Assembly: GCA_030653405.1 (NCBI GenBank)
Contig: JAURZO010000159.1
Location: 1-25,335, forward strand
Length of the DNA: 25,335 nt
Direction: 5' to 3'
DNA from: Zwartia sp.
Lineage (GTDB): Bacteria; Pseudomonadota; Gammaproteobacteria; Burkholderiales; Burkholderiaceae_B
Shown here: positions 15,093 through 24,014 of the stretch, one piece after another
Numbering within the stretch: position 1 is the stretch's first letter
Layout: every line of letters begins with the position of its first letter
The notes under the pieces: model-generated
Databases searched by the model: none
Told to the model about the DNA's origin: nothing
Seen by the model: the letters and a program-made list of their open reading frames with translations, nothing else
Translations under genes and position numbers: made by a program

Positions 15093-17369
15093 ATGTTGAC
15101 CAATACTAAAAATACCGAACACGCATTCAAATCCGTCGGTACGAGTCCTGTGCGTCCAGATGGTGTGCCAAAAGTCACTGGCATCGCCCAGTACGGCGCC
15201 GACTACTCGTTGCCAGGCATGTTGTGGGCAAAAATCCTGCGTTCACCCCATGCGCACGCACGTATTCGTTCGATCAACACCTCCAAGGCGCAAGCCTTGC
15301 CGGGTGTCAAGGCCGTATTGACCTCTGCTGACTTGCCTGCTCAGCCGTTCGACTACGTGGGACCCGAGCGTGTGGCGTTGAACTACTGGCATATGACGCG
15401 CAATATTCTCGCGCGCGAAAAGGCTCTGTATGAAGGTCATGCGATTGCAGCTGTCGCTGCGACAACCGCCGCGATCGCAGCCGAAGCCCTGACACTCATC
15501 GAAGTCGATTACGAGGTATTGCCGCACGTCATTGACGTAGACGAGGCGATGAAACCTGATGCGCCGCTGCTGTTTGAAGACATGATCACGCGCGGCATCG
15601 AACCCGCGCCCACCAAGCCTTCCAACATCAGCAAGCGTCTCGAATTCAAGGTCGGTGATATCGATGCTGGTTTTGCCTCAGCCGATGAAGTGGTCGAAAT
15701 GAGCTTCAAGACCGCGCCTGTGCATCAGGGCTACATCGAACCGCATTCCTGCCTCGCCCGCTATGGTGCGGATGGTCAGTGCGAACTGTGGTCATCGAGT
15801 CAAGGGCACTTCGTTGTGCGTGCCTACACCGCGAAGTTGCTCGGCATGGAAATTGGTAACCTCGTTGTTCACCCTGCAGAGATCGGTGGCGGTTTTGGTG
15901 GAAAAACAGTGGTGTACGTGGAGCCGATCGCAGTGGCGCTGTCGCGTAAAACCGGTCATCCCGTCAAGATCATGATGAGCCGCGAAGACGTCTTCAAAGC
16001 GACGGGACCGACCTCTGGTTCTTCCATGACGGTCAAGATCGGCATCAAAAAAGACGGCACGATCGTTGCGGCGGATGGACTGTTCAAGTTTCAGGGCGGT
16101 GCCTTCCCGGGTTCGCCCGTGATGAACGCTACGATGTGCGCGTTCGCACCCTACATCATCCCCAATGTGCGTTCAGTGGGATTTGATGTGGTCAGCAACC
16201 GACCCAAGTCGGCGGCGTACCGTGCGCCAGGTTCTCCGATTTCAGCGTTCGCTGTTGAAAGCGTGCTGGACGTCCTTGCGCAGAAAATCGGCATGGATCC
16301 CCTCAAGATGCGTCTTAAAAACGCTGTCAAAGCCGGTTCGCCGACGGCATGGGGACCCAAGCATTCGCATGATGGCTATGCTGAGACGATTCAGGCGCTG
16401 CTGGATCATCCTGAGTACAACAAACCCCTGGGTAAAAACCAGGGACGTGGCGTCGCTTCTGGCTTTTGGTTTAACGGTGGTGGCGAGTCGACGGCTTCCA
16501 TTCATATCAACGAAGACGGCACTGTCGTGCTGGCAACGGGCAGTATGGATGTGGGGGGCTCGCGCGCCTCAATGGCTCTGATGGCTGCTGAGACGTTGGG
16601 TGTGCCCTACGCTTCAGTTCGCTCCACCGTCGCAGACACGGCTTCGATTGGCTACAACCATGTCACAGGTGGTTCACGCGTGACGTATGCCACGGGTCTT
16701 GCTGTGGTAGAAGCCTGCAACAAAATCATCGAAGAGTTGCGTTTGCGTGCCTCGATCATGTGGGATGTCGACGTTCAGGGCGTGGTGTGGGAAGACGGTT
16801 ATGCCAAGCCCGCCGACAAGAGCGTGGGTGACTTTGAGCCTCTGTCGCTCAAGGCGATTGCCGCCAAGCGCGCAGTGACGGGTGGTCCGATCGTGACCGA
16901 AGCCGCTGTGAATGCAGGCGGACAAGCTCCTGGTTTTTCGACGCAGTTTTGCGATGTGGAAGTCGATCCAGAAACGGGCGCCGTCAAAATCCTTCGCTTT
17001 GTGGCGGCACAGGACGTCGGTCGCGCCATTCACCCCAAATACTGCGAAGGGCAGATTCAGGGCGGCGTGGTACAGGGCATTGGTTGGGCACTGAACGAGG
17101 AATATATCTACGACAAACAAGGTCGTCTGGCAAACGCCGGCTTCCTTGATTATCGTATTCCTGTTGCCTCTGATTTGCCGATGATCGAAGCCATCATGGT
17201 TGAGGTGCCTAACCCCAACCACCCATTTGGTGTTAAAGGTGTCGGCGAAGCCAACATCGTGCCGCCGATGGCTGCCGTGGCGAACGCAATCCAGAGCGCG
17301 ACCGGCAAGCGACTGACAGAGTTGCCAATGTCACCACCCAAAGTGTTGGCGGCAATCGATGGAGAGTAA
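15093..17369 (+). CDS. Molybdopterin-binding catalytic subunit of a xanthine-oxidase-family hydroxylase
   Basis: The 758-residue large subunit should hydroxylate a C-H bond using water at a molybdenum-cytosine-dinucleotide (or related) centre. Seen are the cofactor motif GGGFGGK (265-271), the active-site loop AYRAPGSP (375-382), and GVGEANIVPP with the expected catalytic glutamate E719. The loop AYRAPG differs from the AYRCSFR motif of true CO dehydrogenase, so aerobic CO oxidation is excluded. N-heterocycles, aromatic acids or aldehydes are possible substrates for this subfamily, and sequence alone does not choose between them. The N-terminus (SVGTSPVRPDGVPKVTG) is standard. No dedicated XdhC/CoxF or MobA-type maturation gene is in the window, so those must lie elsewhere. 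The sulfur carrier gene overlaps its last 11 bases. Confidence 0.94.
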   Translation: MLTNTKNTEHAFKSVGTSPVRPDGVPKVTGIAQYGADYSLPGMLWAKILRSPHAHARIRSINTSKAQALPGVKAVLTSADLPAQPFDYVGPERVALNYWHMTRNILAREKALYEGHAIAAVAATTAAIAAEALTLIEVDYEVLPHVIDVDEAMKPDAPLLFEDMITRGIEPAPTKPSNISKRLEFKVGDIDAGFASADEVVEMSFKTAPVHQGYIEPHSCLARYGADGQCELWSSSQGHFVVRAYTAKLLGMEIGNLVVHPAEIGGGFGGKTVVYVEPIAVALSRKTGHPVKIMMSREDVFKATGPTSGSSMTVKIGIKKDGTIVAADGLFKFQGGAFPGSPVMNATMCAFAPYIIPNVRSVGFDVVSNRPKSAAYRAPGSPISAFAVESVLDVLAQKIGMDPLKMRLKNAVKAGSPTAWGPKHSHDGYAETIQALLDHPEYNKPLGKNQGRGVASGFWFNGGGESTASIHINEDGTVVLATGSMDVGGSRASMALMAAETLGVPYASVRSTVADTASIGYNHVTGGSRVTYATGLAVVEACNKIIEELRLRASIMWDVDVQGVVWEDGYAKPADKSVGDFEPLSLKAIAAKRAVTGGPIVTEAAVNAGGQAPGFSTQFCDVEVDPETGAVKILRFVAAQDVGRAIHPKYCEGQIQGGVVQGIGWALNEEYIYDKQGRLANAGFLDYRIPVASDLPMIEAIMVEVPNPNHPFGVKGVGEANIVPPMAAVANAIQSATGKRLTELPMSPPKVLAAIDGE

Positions 17370-17652
17370 GTCTCAGACTGACACGTCGGTCGCTGCGCCG
17401 CAAACCGTCCGGGTCATGTTGACCGGCGGTTTTAGTCGGCGCTACACCGACGGTGTGCGTGAGTTTGAAATTGAAGCAAGAACGATCCGGGGCGTGATCA
17501 GCGCCATGGATCGCCTCTATCCAGGACTCGGTGAGCATCTCGAAGAGGAAACGTCTCTGGCCGTTGACGGCGTCATTCACGAGGTCGTTTACACGCAGGT
17601 CGTTCCGGCAGGCGCCGAGGTATTTTTTATCCCCCGCATCGAAGGCGGTTAA
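17359..17652 (+). CDS. MoaD/ThiS-like sulfur-carrier protein
   Basis: This 97-residue protein shows the ubiquitin-like beta-grasp pattern of MoaD/ThiS sulfur carriers. It ends in the required Gly-Gly (RIEGG), which is activated to a thiocarboxylate. After a polar, disordered-looking tail of about 15 residues come VRVMLTGGFSRRYTDG, a helix near 42-58, then VNGE-like DGVIHEVVYTQVVPAG (69-84) and EVFFIPRIEGG. The ATG overlaps the last 11 bases of the large-subunit gene in another frame, and the hydratase ATG follows seven bases after its stop. A dedicated sulfur carrier inside a Mo-hydroxylase operon suggests a role in making its molybdopterin or in sulfuration, but no partner MoaE or MoeB is present here. 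Function beyond sulfur carriage is inference. Confidence 0.82.
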   Translation: MESKSQTDTSVAAPQTVRVMLTGGFSRRYTDGVREFEIEARTIRGVISAMDRLYPGLGEHLEEETSLAVDGVIHEVVYTQVVPAGAEVFFIPRIEGG

Positions 17653-17658
17653 TTTTTC

Positions 17659-18459
17659 ATGAATGCAGAGCAGATTCATCAGGCTGCAAGCCAATTGCTG
17701 CCCGCCTGGCGTGAGCACGACCGTATCGACGGTCTGACGCCCGGATGTCGCCCTCAGACCCGCGCAGACGCCTATCGAGTGCAACAGGCTCTATTCAGCG
17801 CGACCGGAGAACCCGCGCTGGGTTGGAAAATTGCTGCGACCAGTCAGGCGGGCCAGCAACACATTGGAGTGCGTGGGCCACTGGCGGGACGTTTATCCGC
17901 TGAGCGTTGTTTGGCGGATGGCAGTGAGCTTTCTCTTGCACAGAATCACATGTCGGTCATTGAGGCAGAGTTTGCCTTTCTGATTGGACGCGATGTTGAT
18001 GCCAATCATGATGGCACGCCATTGAGTGTTGCTCAAGTGATGGATGGTGTGTCTGGTCTGCATGTCGCCATAGAGGTGCCCAATTCTCGTTACTTCGATT
18101 TTCTGGGGGCAGGCGAGGCACAACTCATCGCTGATTTCGCTTGTGCGTGTTACGTGGTGCTCGGTCCTCGCGTACCTGACGTATGGCGTGAAACCGATCT
18201 CAGTACACACGCGGTCAGCGTGCGTCGTGGCGCACAAACCGTTGCTACGGGCACGGGAGCAAACGTGCTTGGAGATCCGCGTCTGGGGCTGACTTGGCTC
18301 GCGAACGAGTTGCTTGCGCATGGCCAGCAACTCAAGGCGGGAGAACTTGTGATGACCGGCACTTGCGTCACGCCTGTGCCGGTTAGTGCAGGACAAACGC
18401 TCACCGCCGACTTTGGTGCGTTCGGTCAGGTGAGCGTGCGGTTTAAGGCCGAGGATTAG
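17659..18459 (+). CDS. 2-keto-4-pentenoate hydratase/FAA-hydrolase family enzyme (MhpD-like)
   Basis: The 266-residue enzyme resembles 2-oxopent-4-enoate hydratases, which add water to the dienol product of ring-cleavage pathways. It has ALGWKIAATS near 53-62 and VIEAEFAFLIGRD at 94-106, whose two glutamates are the expected divalent-metal ligands. It also has TGANVLGDPRLGLTWLAN and a C-terminal GELVMTGTCVTPVPVSAGQT. No ring-cleaving dioxygenase, aldolase or dehydrogenase follows, so the place of the reaction in a pathway is unclear. 2-Oxo-hept-3-ene-dioate hydratase, 4-oxalocrotonate decarboxylase and fumarylpyruvate hydrolase are close alternatives. It is the last gene of the Mo-hydroxylase operon and is probably coupled to the sulfur-carrier gene, given the six-base gap and weak ribosome site. 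Confidence 0.85.
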   Translation: MNAEQIHQAASQLLPAWREHDRIDGLTPGCRPQTRADAYRVQQALFSATGEPALGWKIAATSQAGQQHIGVRGPLAGRLSAERCLADGSELSLAQNHMSVIEAEFAFLIGRDVDANHDGTPLSVAQVMDGVSGLHVAIEVPNSRYFDFLGAGEAQLIADFACACYVVLGPRVPDVWRETDLSTHAVSVRRGAQTVATGTGANVLGDPRLGLTWLANELLAHGQQLKAGELVMTGTCVTPVPVSAGQTLTADFGAFGQVSVRFKAED

Positions 18460-18465
18460 ACTGCT

Positions 18466-18486
18466 GTTTGTACATAGGACACAAAC
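18466..18486. terminator. Weak hairpin between convergent hydratase and deacylase genes
   Basis: GTTTGT (18466-18471) pairs with ACAAAC (18481-18486) across nine bases, filling the 27-base gap between two convergent stop codons. There is no clean T-run on either side, and it is A/T-rich with only six pairs. It may help end transcription in both directions, but the evidence is slight. Confidence 0.3.
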
Positions 18487-20202
18487 TTAAGCCGCAGCGG
18501 GAGCCTGTTGCGCGCCTCTGATCAGTTTGCCAGGCAGCTGTCCCGTGGGTGTGCCGTCCTTGTAGGTGACAACACCCGAGACGATCGTCGCGCGAAAGCC
18601 CTCTGCCGCTTGTCCAAGCCGACGTCCCCCTGCGGGCAGGTCGTACACAATCTTAGGCGCATGCAGCTTCAAACCTTCGAAATCAATGAGGTTGATGTCG
18701 GCTTTGTAGCCAGGTCGCAGGATGCCGCGATCGTTTAATCCCACGGTTGCTGCAGTGTCTTGTGTTTGCCACTTCACTAGCAGTTCGAGAGGGATCTTTT
18801 CTCCACGGCTGCGGTCGCGTGCCCAATGAGTGAGTAGATATGTGGGGAAACTGGCGTCACAAATAAATCCATAATGCGCGCCACCATCGCTCAGACCGGG
18901 GACGGTATCACGATCCATCAGCATTTCACGCAACACCTCGTGATCCCGATCAGCATAGTTGTAAAGCGGCCGATAAAGCATCGCTGTACCGTCATTTTCC
19001 AGCAAGTAGTCATATGCAAAGGCCGCAGGATCTATGCCTGCACGTTCAGCACGCGCGGCAATGCTGTCTTCGGGACGCGGTTCGTAGTCTGGCGGATCAC
19101 CAAGTGGATACAAATTCTCGAAGTTCGCGACACGACGTTTGTACATCGCCTCGGTGTGCTCTTCAGACAAGATCTTCGCACGAACGGCTGGGTCCCGGAG
19201 TTTGTTCAAGCGCTCTTCGGGTGACAGGGATCGTAATGCCTCAAAGCTCGGAAGCTGTGTAAACGGGCAGAGTGATAGGGCAAAGCTCAAGATTAATGCG
19301 ACCGGCCGGGCACCGACCTGAGCTTTCATTTGTAGGCCCGCATCTGTCGCGGCATGCATATGTTCCATCACGCGACGCCAACGTTGCGGGAGGTGCTCAT
19401 GCTGCAACAATGTGAGTGACAAAGGACGTCCAGACGCTTCGACAATACGGCGCAGCATGGCAAACTCTTCATCGACATCGTCAAAGTCCGTGACGAGTTG
19501 TAAAACACCGATGCCGGCCTCACCCAGTCCTTTCGCGATCGCGGTGAGTTCACCTTCGGCCGCGCCCAAGGTTGGGGTGGGCTGACCGTCGCTGCTGCGA
19601 TGCAGGATCGTTCTGGAGGTCGTAAAACCTAAGGCGCCAGCTTTGACGGCTTCGACTGCGAGTGCAGTCATCTTTGCGCGATCCTCGTCGGTCGAGGGTT
19701 CGCGCTTAGCGCCACGTTCGCCCATCACATTGATGCGCAACGGCGCATGACCGATTTGCGCCGCGACATCGATATCAAACTGACGCGCTTCAAGCGAATC
19801 AAGATATTCAGGAAAGCTTGTCCAGTTCCAGGGCAAGCCTTCGTCTAGTACCACACCGGGAATGTCTTCGACGCCTTCCATCAGTTTCATCGTGATTTCA
19901 CGATGTTCCTGTTTACAGGGAGCAAAGCCGACACCGCAATTCCCCATCACAACCGTTGTGACACCGAGTTGTGACGATGAAGCGACTTTGTTGCTCCACG
20001 TCACCTGGCCGTCGTAATGCGTGTGAATATCAACAAAACCGGGCGTCACCAGCAGACCTTTCGCATCGATTTCTTGCTCCGCAGTGCCTGAAACCTGACC
20101 GACTTCCTTGATCAGACCGTCGACAACCTTGATGTCGCCAATAAAGGGTTTGGCACCTGTGCCATCCACGATAGTGCCGTTACGAATAATGAGTGTTGCC
20201 AT
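18487..20202 (-). CDS. N-acyl-D-amino-acid deacylase (amidohydrolase superfamily)
   Basis: The 571-residue protein is a D-aminoacylase-type amidohydrolase, expected to remove the acyl group from N-acyl-D-amino acids to free D-amino acids. It has the metal pair H60 and H62 (FVDIHTHYDGQ), the family cysteine C89 (GNCGVGFAP), the LLQHEHLPQ histidines near 272-275, and SDGGAHY with the catalytic aspartate in the C-terminal half. Its length exceeds the ~480-residue D-aminoacylase of Alcaligenes, owing to a middle insertion of the kind seen in many amidohydrolase 3 proteins. Specificity (neutral, D-Asp, D-Glu, or another cyclic amide) cannot be told. It lies downstream of the M20 peptidase gene by 39 bases on the same strand, and could be co-transcribed with it. 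Confidence 0.85.
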   Translation of the reverse strand: MATLIIRNGTIVDGTGAKPFIGDIKVVDGLIKEVGQVSGTAEQEIDAKGLLVTPGFVDIHTHYDGQVTWSNKVASSSQLGVTTVVMGNCGVGFAPCKQEHREITMKLMEGVEDIPGVVLDEGLPWNWTSFPEYLDSLEARQFDIDVAAQIGHAPLRINVMGERGAKREPSTDEDRAKMTALAVEAVKAGALGFTTSRTILHRSSDGQPTPTLGAAEGELTAIAKGLGEAGIGVLQLVTDFDDVDEEFAMLRRIVEASGRPLSLTLLQHEHLPQRWRRVMEHMHAATDAGLQMKAQVGARPVALILSFALSLCPFTQLPSFEALRSLSPEERLNKLRDPAVRAKILSEEHTEAMYKRRVANFENLYPLGDPPDYEPRPEDSIAARAERAGIDPAAFAYDYLLENDGTAMLYRPLYNYADRDHEVLREMLMDRDTVPGLSDGGAHYGFICDASFPTYLLTHWARDRSRGEKIPLELLVKWQTQDTAATVGLNDRGILRPGYKADINLIDFEGLKLHAPKIVYDLPAGGRRLGQAAEGFRATIVSGVVTYKDGTPTGQLPGKLIRGAQQAPAAA

Positions 20203-20241
20203 GTTTGTTGAGTCTCGATGACGGTTGATCTGAGGAATCTA

Positions 20242-21711
20242 TTAGTTATGTTCAGGAACCTGCGCAATCACTTGCGCTACGGCTGCGGTGAGTTTTTTAG
20301 CGTACGGTACATGCAGAAATTCGTTCGGACCATGTGCATTAGATTTTGGTCCCAGTACACCACACACCATCATTTGAGCTTTCGGAAATCCAGTGCTCAG
20401 CAAATTCATCAGGGGGATTGTGCCACCTTGACCGATAAAGCCAACAGGTGCTTGGAAATGTGCGAGGCTTGCTTGATTCAGCGCCTGCTCAAACCAGGGC
20501 GCCGTGCTCGGTGCATTCCAGCCGCTTGACGTGCTCTCGGAGTGAAATGTGACTTTCGCCTGATAGGGCGCGTTATCCTCGAGAAGCGTCTTGAGCTCTG
20601 TCACGGCTGCCGCAGCATCAATCATAGGTGGCAGTCGCAGACTGAGTTTGAACGCCGTATAGGGACGCAACACATTGCCCGCGTCCTTGAGTGCTGGAAA
20701 GCCCTCGGCGCCTGTCACGCTCAGCGTGGGCATCCAGGTGCGACGAATCAATGCTTCGACAGGATCAAGTGTGGTGGGGATCGCCACAAGGCTAGAGCCA
20801 CCGCAATCGTGATGAGCCCAAGGAAAACGTTTGTAAATCTCATCGCCCAAAATAGCGGCTGTCGCTTTGGCTTGCTGGAGTCGTTCAGCAGGCACCTCGC
20901 AATGAAAGCTTTTAGGCAACAGGCGACCCGTCTCGCTGTCCTCGAGTCGGTCCAACACATTGCGCATGATGCGAAAACTCGAGGGAACGAGGCCCGATGC
21001 ATCGCCTGAATGCACGCCTTCAGTCAGGATTTCTACTTTCAGGACGCCGGCGGCCATGCCGCGCAAACTCGTCGTCAACCAAAGCTGATCGTAGTTACCC
21101 GCGCCACTGTCCAGACAAATCACCAAGCCCACATCGCCCAGGCGCGTCCTGAGCACCTCGATGTAGGGCAACAAGTCTGGCGAGCCGCTTTCCTCGCAGG
21201 TCTCGATCAGTCCGACAATACGGGGGTGCGCAATACTTTGCTCTTTGAGCGCCTGAATGGCCGTAATCGCTGCGTACGCCGCATAGCCATCATCTGCACC
21301 ACCTCGACCGAACAGTTTGCCGTCGATGTATTTCGGTGTCCAGGGACCCAAACCATTGCGCCAGCCATCAAATTCGGGCTGCTTGTCCAAATGTCCGTAC
21401 ATCAGCACAGTTTGGCTGCCCGCGCTTTGACTGCGCGTTGAGGCAACGTCGAAAAAGAGCACTGGCGTGCGACCCGGTAAACGAATGATTTCGAGCTTAA
21501 GTCCCGCAACCTTTTGCGACTCGATCCAAGAGGCGGTCCGCTGCACCACGGTGTCCAGGTAACCCGCCTGTGCCCAGTTGGCATCAAAAGCAGGAGACTT
21601 GGCTGGGATCTCAATGTAGTCGCTCAGCTGACCCACAAGATCCTCGTCCCAAGCTTTTGTCACGCTAGACAGGACTTGTGCGGTGTCGAGGCTTGGTACG
21701 GGAGCGTTCAT
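20242..21711 (-). CDS. M20-family metallopeptidase (dipeptidase)
   Basis: The 489-residue protein is an M20 (CNDP/DapE-type) dinuclear-zinc peptidase. Metal and catalytic positions are H107 and D109 (MYGHLDKQP), D140/D141 (GGADDG), E173-E174 (CEESGS) and D201, and the lid/dimerisation domain with a SLRGMAAGVLKVEI start lies near 212-330. No signal peptide is seen, so it should act on dipeptides or related amides in the cytoplasm. An upstream ATG adds ten residues, but the ATG at 21711 fits better, because it overlaps the malate synthase stop as ATGA (four bases). This indicates translational coupling. Candidate substrates include dipeptides from imported peptides and, since a cyanophycin synthetase gene is nearby, beta-aspartyl dipeptides. 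The latter is speculation. Confidence 0.9.
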   Translation of the reverse strand: MNAPVPSLDTAQVLSSVTKAWDEDLVGQLSDYIEIPAKSPAFDANWAQAGYLDTVVQRTASWIESQKVAGLKLEIIRLPGRTPVLFFDVASTRSQSAGSQTVLMYGHLDKQPEFDGWRNGLGPWTPKYIDGKLFGRGGADDGYAAYAAITAIQALKEQSIAHPRIVGLIETCEESGSPDLLPYIEVLRTRLGDVGLVICLDSGAGNYDQLWLTTSLRGMAAGVLKVEILTEGVHSGDASGLVPSSFRIMRNVLDRLEDSETGRLLPKSFHCEVPAERLQQAKATAAILGDEIYKRFPWAHHDCGGSSLVAIPTTLDPVEALIRRTWMPTLSVTGAEGFPALKDAGNVLRPYTAFKLSLRLPPMIDAAAAVTELKTLLEDNAPYQAKVTFHSESTSSGWNAPSTAPWFEQALNQASLAHFQAPVGFIGQGGTIPLMNLLSTGFPKAQMMVCGVLGPKSNAHGPNEFLHVPYAKKLTAAVAQVIAQVPEHN

Positions 21712-23921
21712 GCTGCTTTTCCTTTGACTTTCAGACGCCACGCATGCAGTAAAGGCTCCGTGTAGCCGCTCGGTTGCTCGAGCCCTTTGAATACCAGGTC
21801 GCGGGCAGCGCGATAGGCATAGGAGGCTTCAAAATCAGGTGCCATCGGTTGATAAAGCGGATCACCCGCATTTTGACCATCCACGACTTTCGCCATGCGT
21901 TGTAGCGTTTCGTTGACTTGTGCCTCGGAAACAATCCCGTGGTGCAACCAGTTTGCGATGTGTTGGCTGGAAATGCGCAGCGTCGCGCGATCTTCCATGA
22001 GTCCAACATTGTGGATATCAGGGACTTTAGAGCAGCCTACACCCTGATCAATCCAGCGCACGACATAGCCAAGAATACCTTGCGCATTATTGTCGAGTTC
22101 TTGCTGGATATCGGTCGCGGACCAATTTGGCTTGACGGCAACCGGCACATGCAAAATCTCGTTCAGTAAGCGATCGATTTCAGCGGGACCATCAACTTTT
22201 TCCAGCTCGGTTTGCACGGCGGCGACATTCACTTGGTGATAGTGCAGTGCATGTAGTGTTGCCGCAGTTGGCGAGGGCACCCACGCTGTGTTGGCGCCGG
22301 CTTTGGGATGAGCGATTTTTTGTTCGAGCATTGCCGCCATCAGATCCGGCATGGCCCACATGCCTTTGCCGATTTGTGCGCGACCACGCAGCCCGCATGA
22401 CAAACCCGTGAGTACGTTACTGCGCTCATAGGCGGAGAGCCAGGCGCTGGACTTCATTTCGCCCTTGCGGATCATGGGGCCCGCCTGCATAGCGGTGTGC
22501 ATTTCATCACCGGTGCGATCCAGAAAACCCGTGTTAATAAACGCGACCCGGGCACTCGCCTCGTTGATGCACGCCTTGAGATTGACACTGGTGCGCCGCT
22601 CTTCATCCATGATCCCGAGTTTGACGGTGTTCGGTGCCAGTCCAAGCATGCCTTCCACACGACCAAACAGTTCATTGGCGAAGGCCACCTCTGCCGGGCC
22701 ATGCATTTTGGGCTTGACGATGTAGACCGAGCCTGTACGCGAGTTACCTAACTTGTGGGCTTTGTCTCGTTTGAGATCATGTAGAGCGATCGCGACCGTC
22801 ACCACGGCATCCAGAATGCCTTCATAAATTTCCTGACCGTTGCCATCCAGAATGGCGGGGTTGGTCATCAGGTGCCCGACGTTACGCAGAAACAGCAAGG
22901 AGCGACCATGCAGGGTGACCACGCCATCTTTTGCGTCATGCGCACCCACGCCTGCTTTGTAATGGCGATCGGCATTGAGGGTGCGGTTAAACGTCTGACC
23001 ATTCTTGGTCACGCTTTCAACCAACGTGCCTTTAAGAATACCTAGCCAGTTGCTGTAGGCAAGTACTTTGTCATCTGCGTCAACGACCGCGACAGAGTCC
23101 TCAAGATCCAGAATGGTCGAGAGTGCGGCTTCGAGCACGATGTCATTGACACCAGCCGGATCGTCTTTGCCGATCCCCTTGCTGCTGTCGATCTGGATTT
23201 CAATGTGCAAACCATTATTCACCAGCAATACTGCGGAGGGTGCGCTTGCATCACCCTGATAACCCACGAATTTACTTGACTCGCTTAGACCCGTCGTCGA
23301 ACCGTCCTTGAGTGTGACCACCAATTTGCCATCTTGCACGGCATAGCGCTGGGCATCCGCATGAGATCCGTTGGCAAGCTTGGCAGACTGATCAAGAAAC
23401 TGACGACCAAAGGCAATGACTTTCGAGCCGCGAATCGGGTTGTAACCGCCTGCACGGGTGGCGCCATCCGCTTCAGAAATCGCGTCTGTGCCATACAGCG
23501 CATCGTATAACGATCCCCAGCGCGCGTTGGCTGCATTCAGGGCATAGCGTGCGTTGAGAACAGGCACAACCAATTGTGGGCCGGCTTGAAGCGCGAGCTC
23601 GGCATCCACATTGGTAGTGGTCGCACGAGCGTTTGAGGGCACCGGAGCCAGATAACCAATTGAGGTCAAAAAGGTTCGGTAGGCGTTCATATCCTGAATA
23701 GGACCAGGATGATTGCGATGCCAGGCATCCATTTCTGCCTGAAGACGATCACGCTCTGCGAGCAGAGCCTTGTTTTTTGGCGTCAAATCATGCACGAGTG
23801 CATCAAAACCTTTCCAGAAGCTTGCACCATCTACACCCGTGCCGGGCAGCACTTCTTTTTCAATAAATTGGTAGAGCGGTGTTGCGACTTGAAGGCGATG
23901 ACAATTTGTACGTGCAGTCAT
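21708..23921 (-). CDS. glcB: Malate synthase G
   Basis: The 737-residue enzyme condenses glyoxylate with acetyl-CoA to malate. Seen are LHGRSLLFLRNVGHLM with catalytic R340, magnesium ligands E440 (GIMDEERRTS) and D468 (NTGFLDRTGDE), KPKMHGPAEVAF near 403-414, and the general-base aspartate in MEDRATLR. The N-terminus TPLYQFIEKEVLPGTGVD matches the family start. The length is slightly above the ~723 residues of E. coli GlcB. No isocitrate lyase gene is in the window, so glyoxylate could come from glycolate, purine or other breakdown. The M20 peptidase ATG overlaps its stop by four bases. The cyanophycin synthetase ends 93 bases upstream on the same strand, so a longer transcript is possible. 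Confidence 0.97.
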   Translation of the reverse strand: MTARTNCHRLQVATPLYQFIEKEVLPGTGVDGASFWKGFDALVHDLTPKNKALLAERDRLQAEMDAWHRNHPGPIQDMNAYRTFLTSIGYLAPVPSNARATTTNVDAELALQAGPQLVVPVLNARYALNAANARWGSLYDALYGTDAISEADGATRAGGYNPIRGSKVIAFGRQFLDQSAKLANGSHADAQRYAVQDGKLVVTLKDGSTTGLSESSKFVGYQGDASAPSAVLLVNNGLHIEIQIDSSKGIGKDDPAGVNDIVLEAALSTILDLEDSVAVVDADDKVLAYSNWLGILKGTLVESVTKNGQTFNRTLNADRHYKAGVGAHDAKDGVVTLHGRSLLFLRNVGHLMTNPAILDGNGQEIYEGILDAVVTVAIALHDLKRDKAHKLGNSRTGSVYIVKPKMHGPAEVAFANELFGRVEGMLGLAPNTVKLGIMDEERRTSVNLKACINEASARVAFINTGFLDRTGDEMHTAMQAGPMIRKGEMKSSAWLSAYERSNVLTGLSCGLRGRAQIGKGMWAMPDLMAAMLEQKIAHPKAGANTAWVPSPTAATLHALHYHQVNVAAVQTELEKVDGPAEIDRLLNEILHVPVAVKPNWSATDIQQELDNNAQGILGYVVRWIDQGVGCSKVPDIHNVGLMEDRATLRISSQHIANWLHHGIVSEAQVNETLQRMAKVVDGQNAGDPLYQPMAPDFEASYAYRAARDLVFKGLEQPSGYTEPLLHAWRLKVKGKAA

Positions 23922-23937
23922 GGTGGCTGAACCTTGG

Positions 23938-23963
23938 CTATATTGTGATTGTGATTGATATAG
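23938..23963. repeat. 26-bp element with CTATAT/ATATAG ends upstream of glcB
   Basis: CTATAT at 23938-23943 and ATATAG at 23958-23963 are inverted copies flanking TGTGATTGTGATTG, an internal seven-base repeat. On the minus strand it lies 16 bases before the malate synthase ATG, covering the likely leader or -10 region. It may bind a regulator or affect translation. A/T-rich palindromes of this size also arise by chance. Confidence 0.3.
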
Positions 23964-24014
23964 TTTACTGATTTATGTCGTTTTAGGAGAGGAATGACCT
24001 CGTGTCTAAGGATG

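Noticed and set aside
15093..17369. Aerobic CO dehydrogenase (form I CoxL)
   Set aside because: The active-site loop is AYRAPG, not the AYRCSFR motif of form I enzymes.
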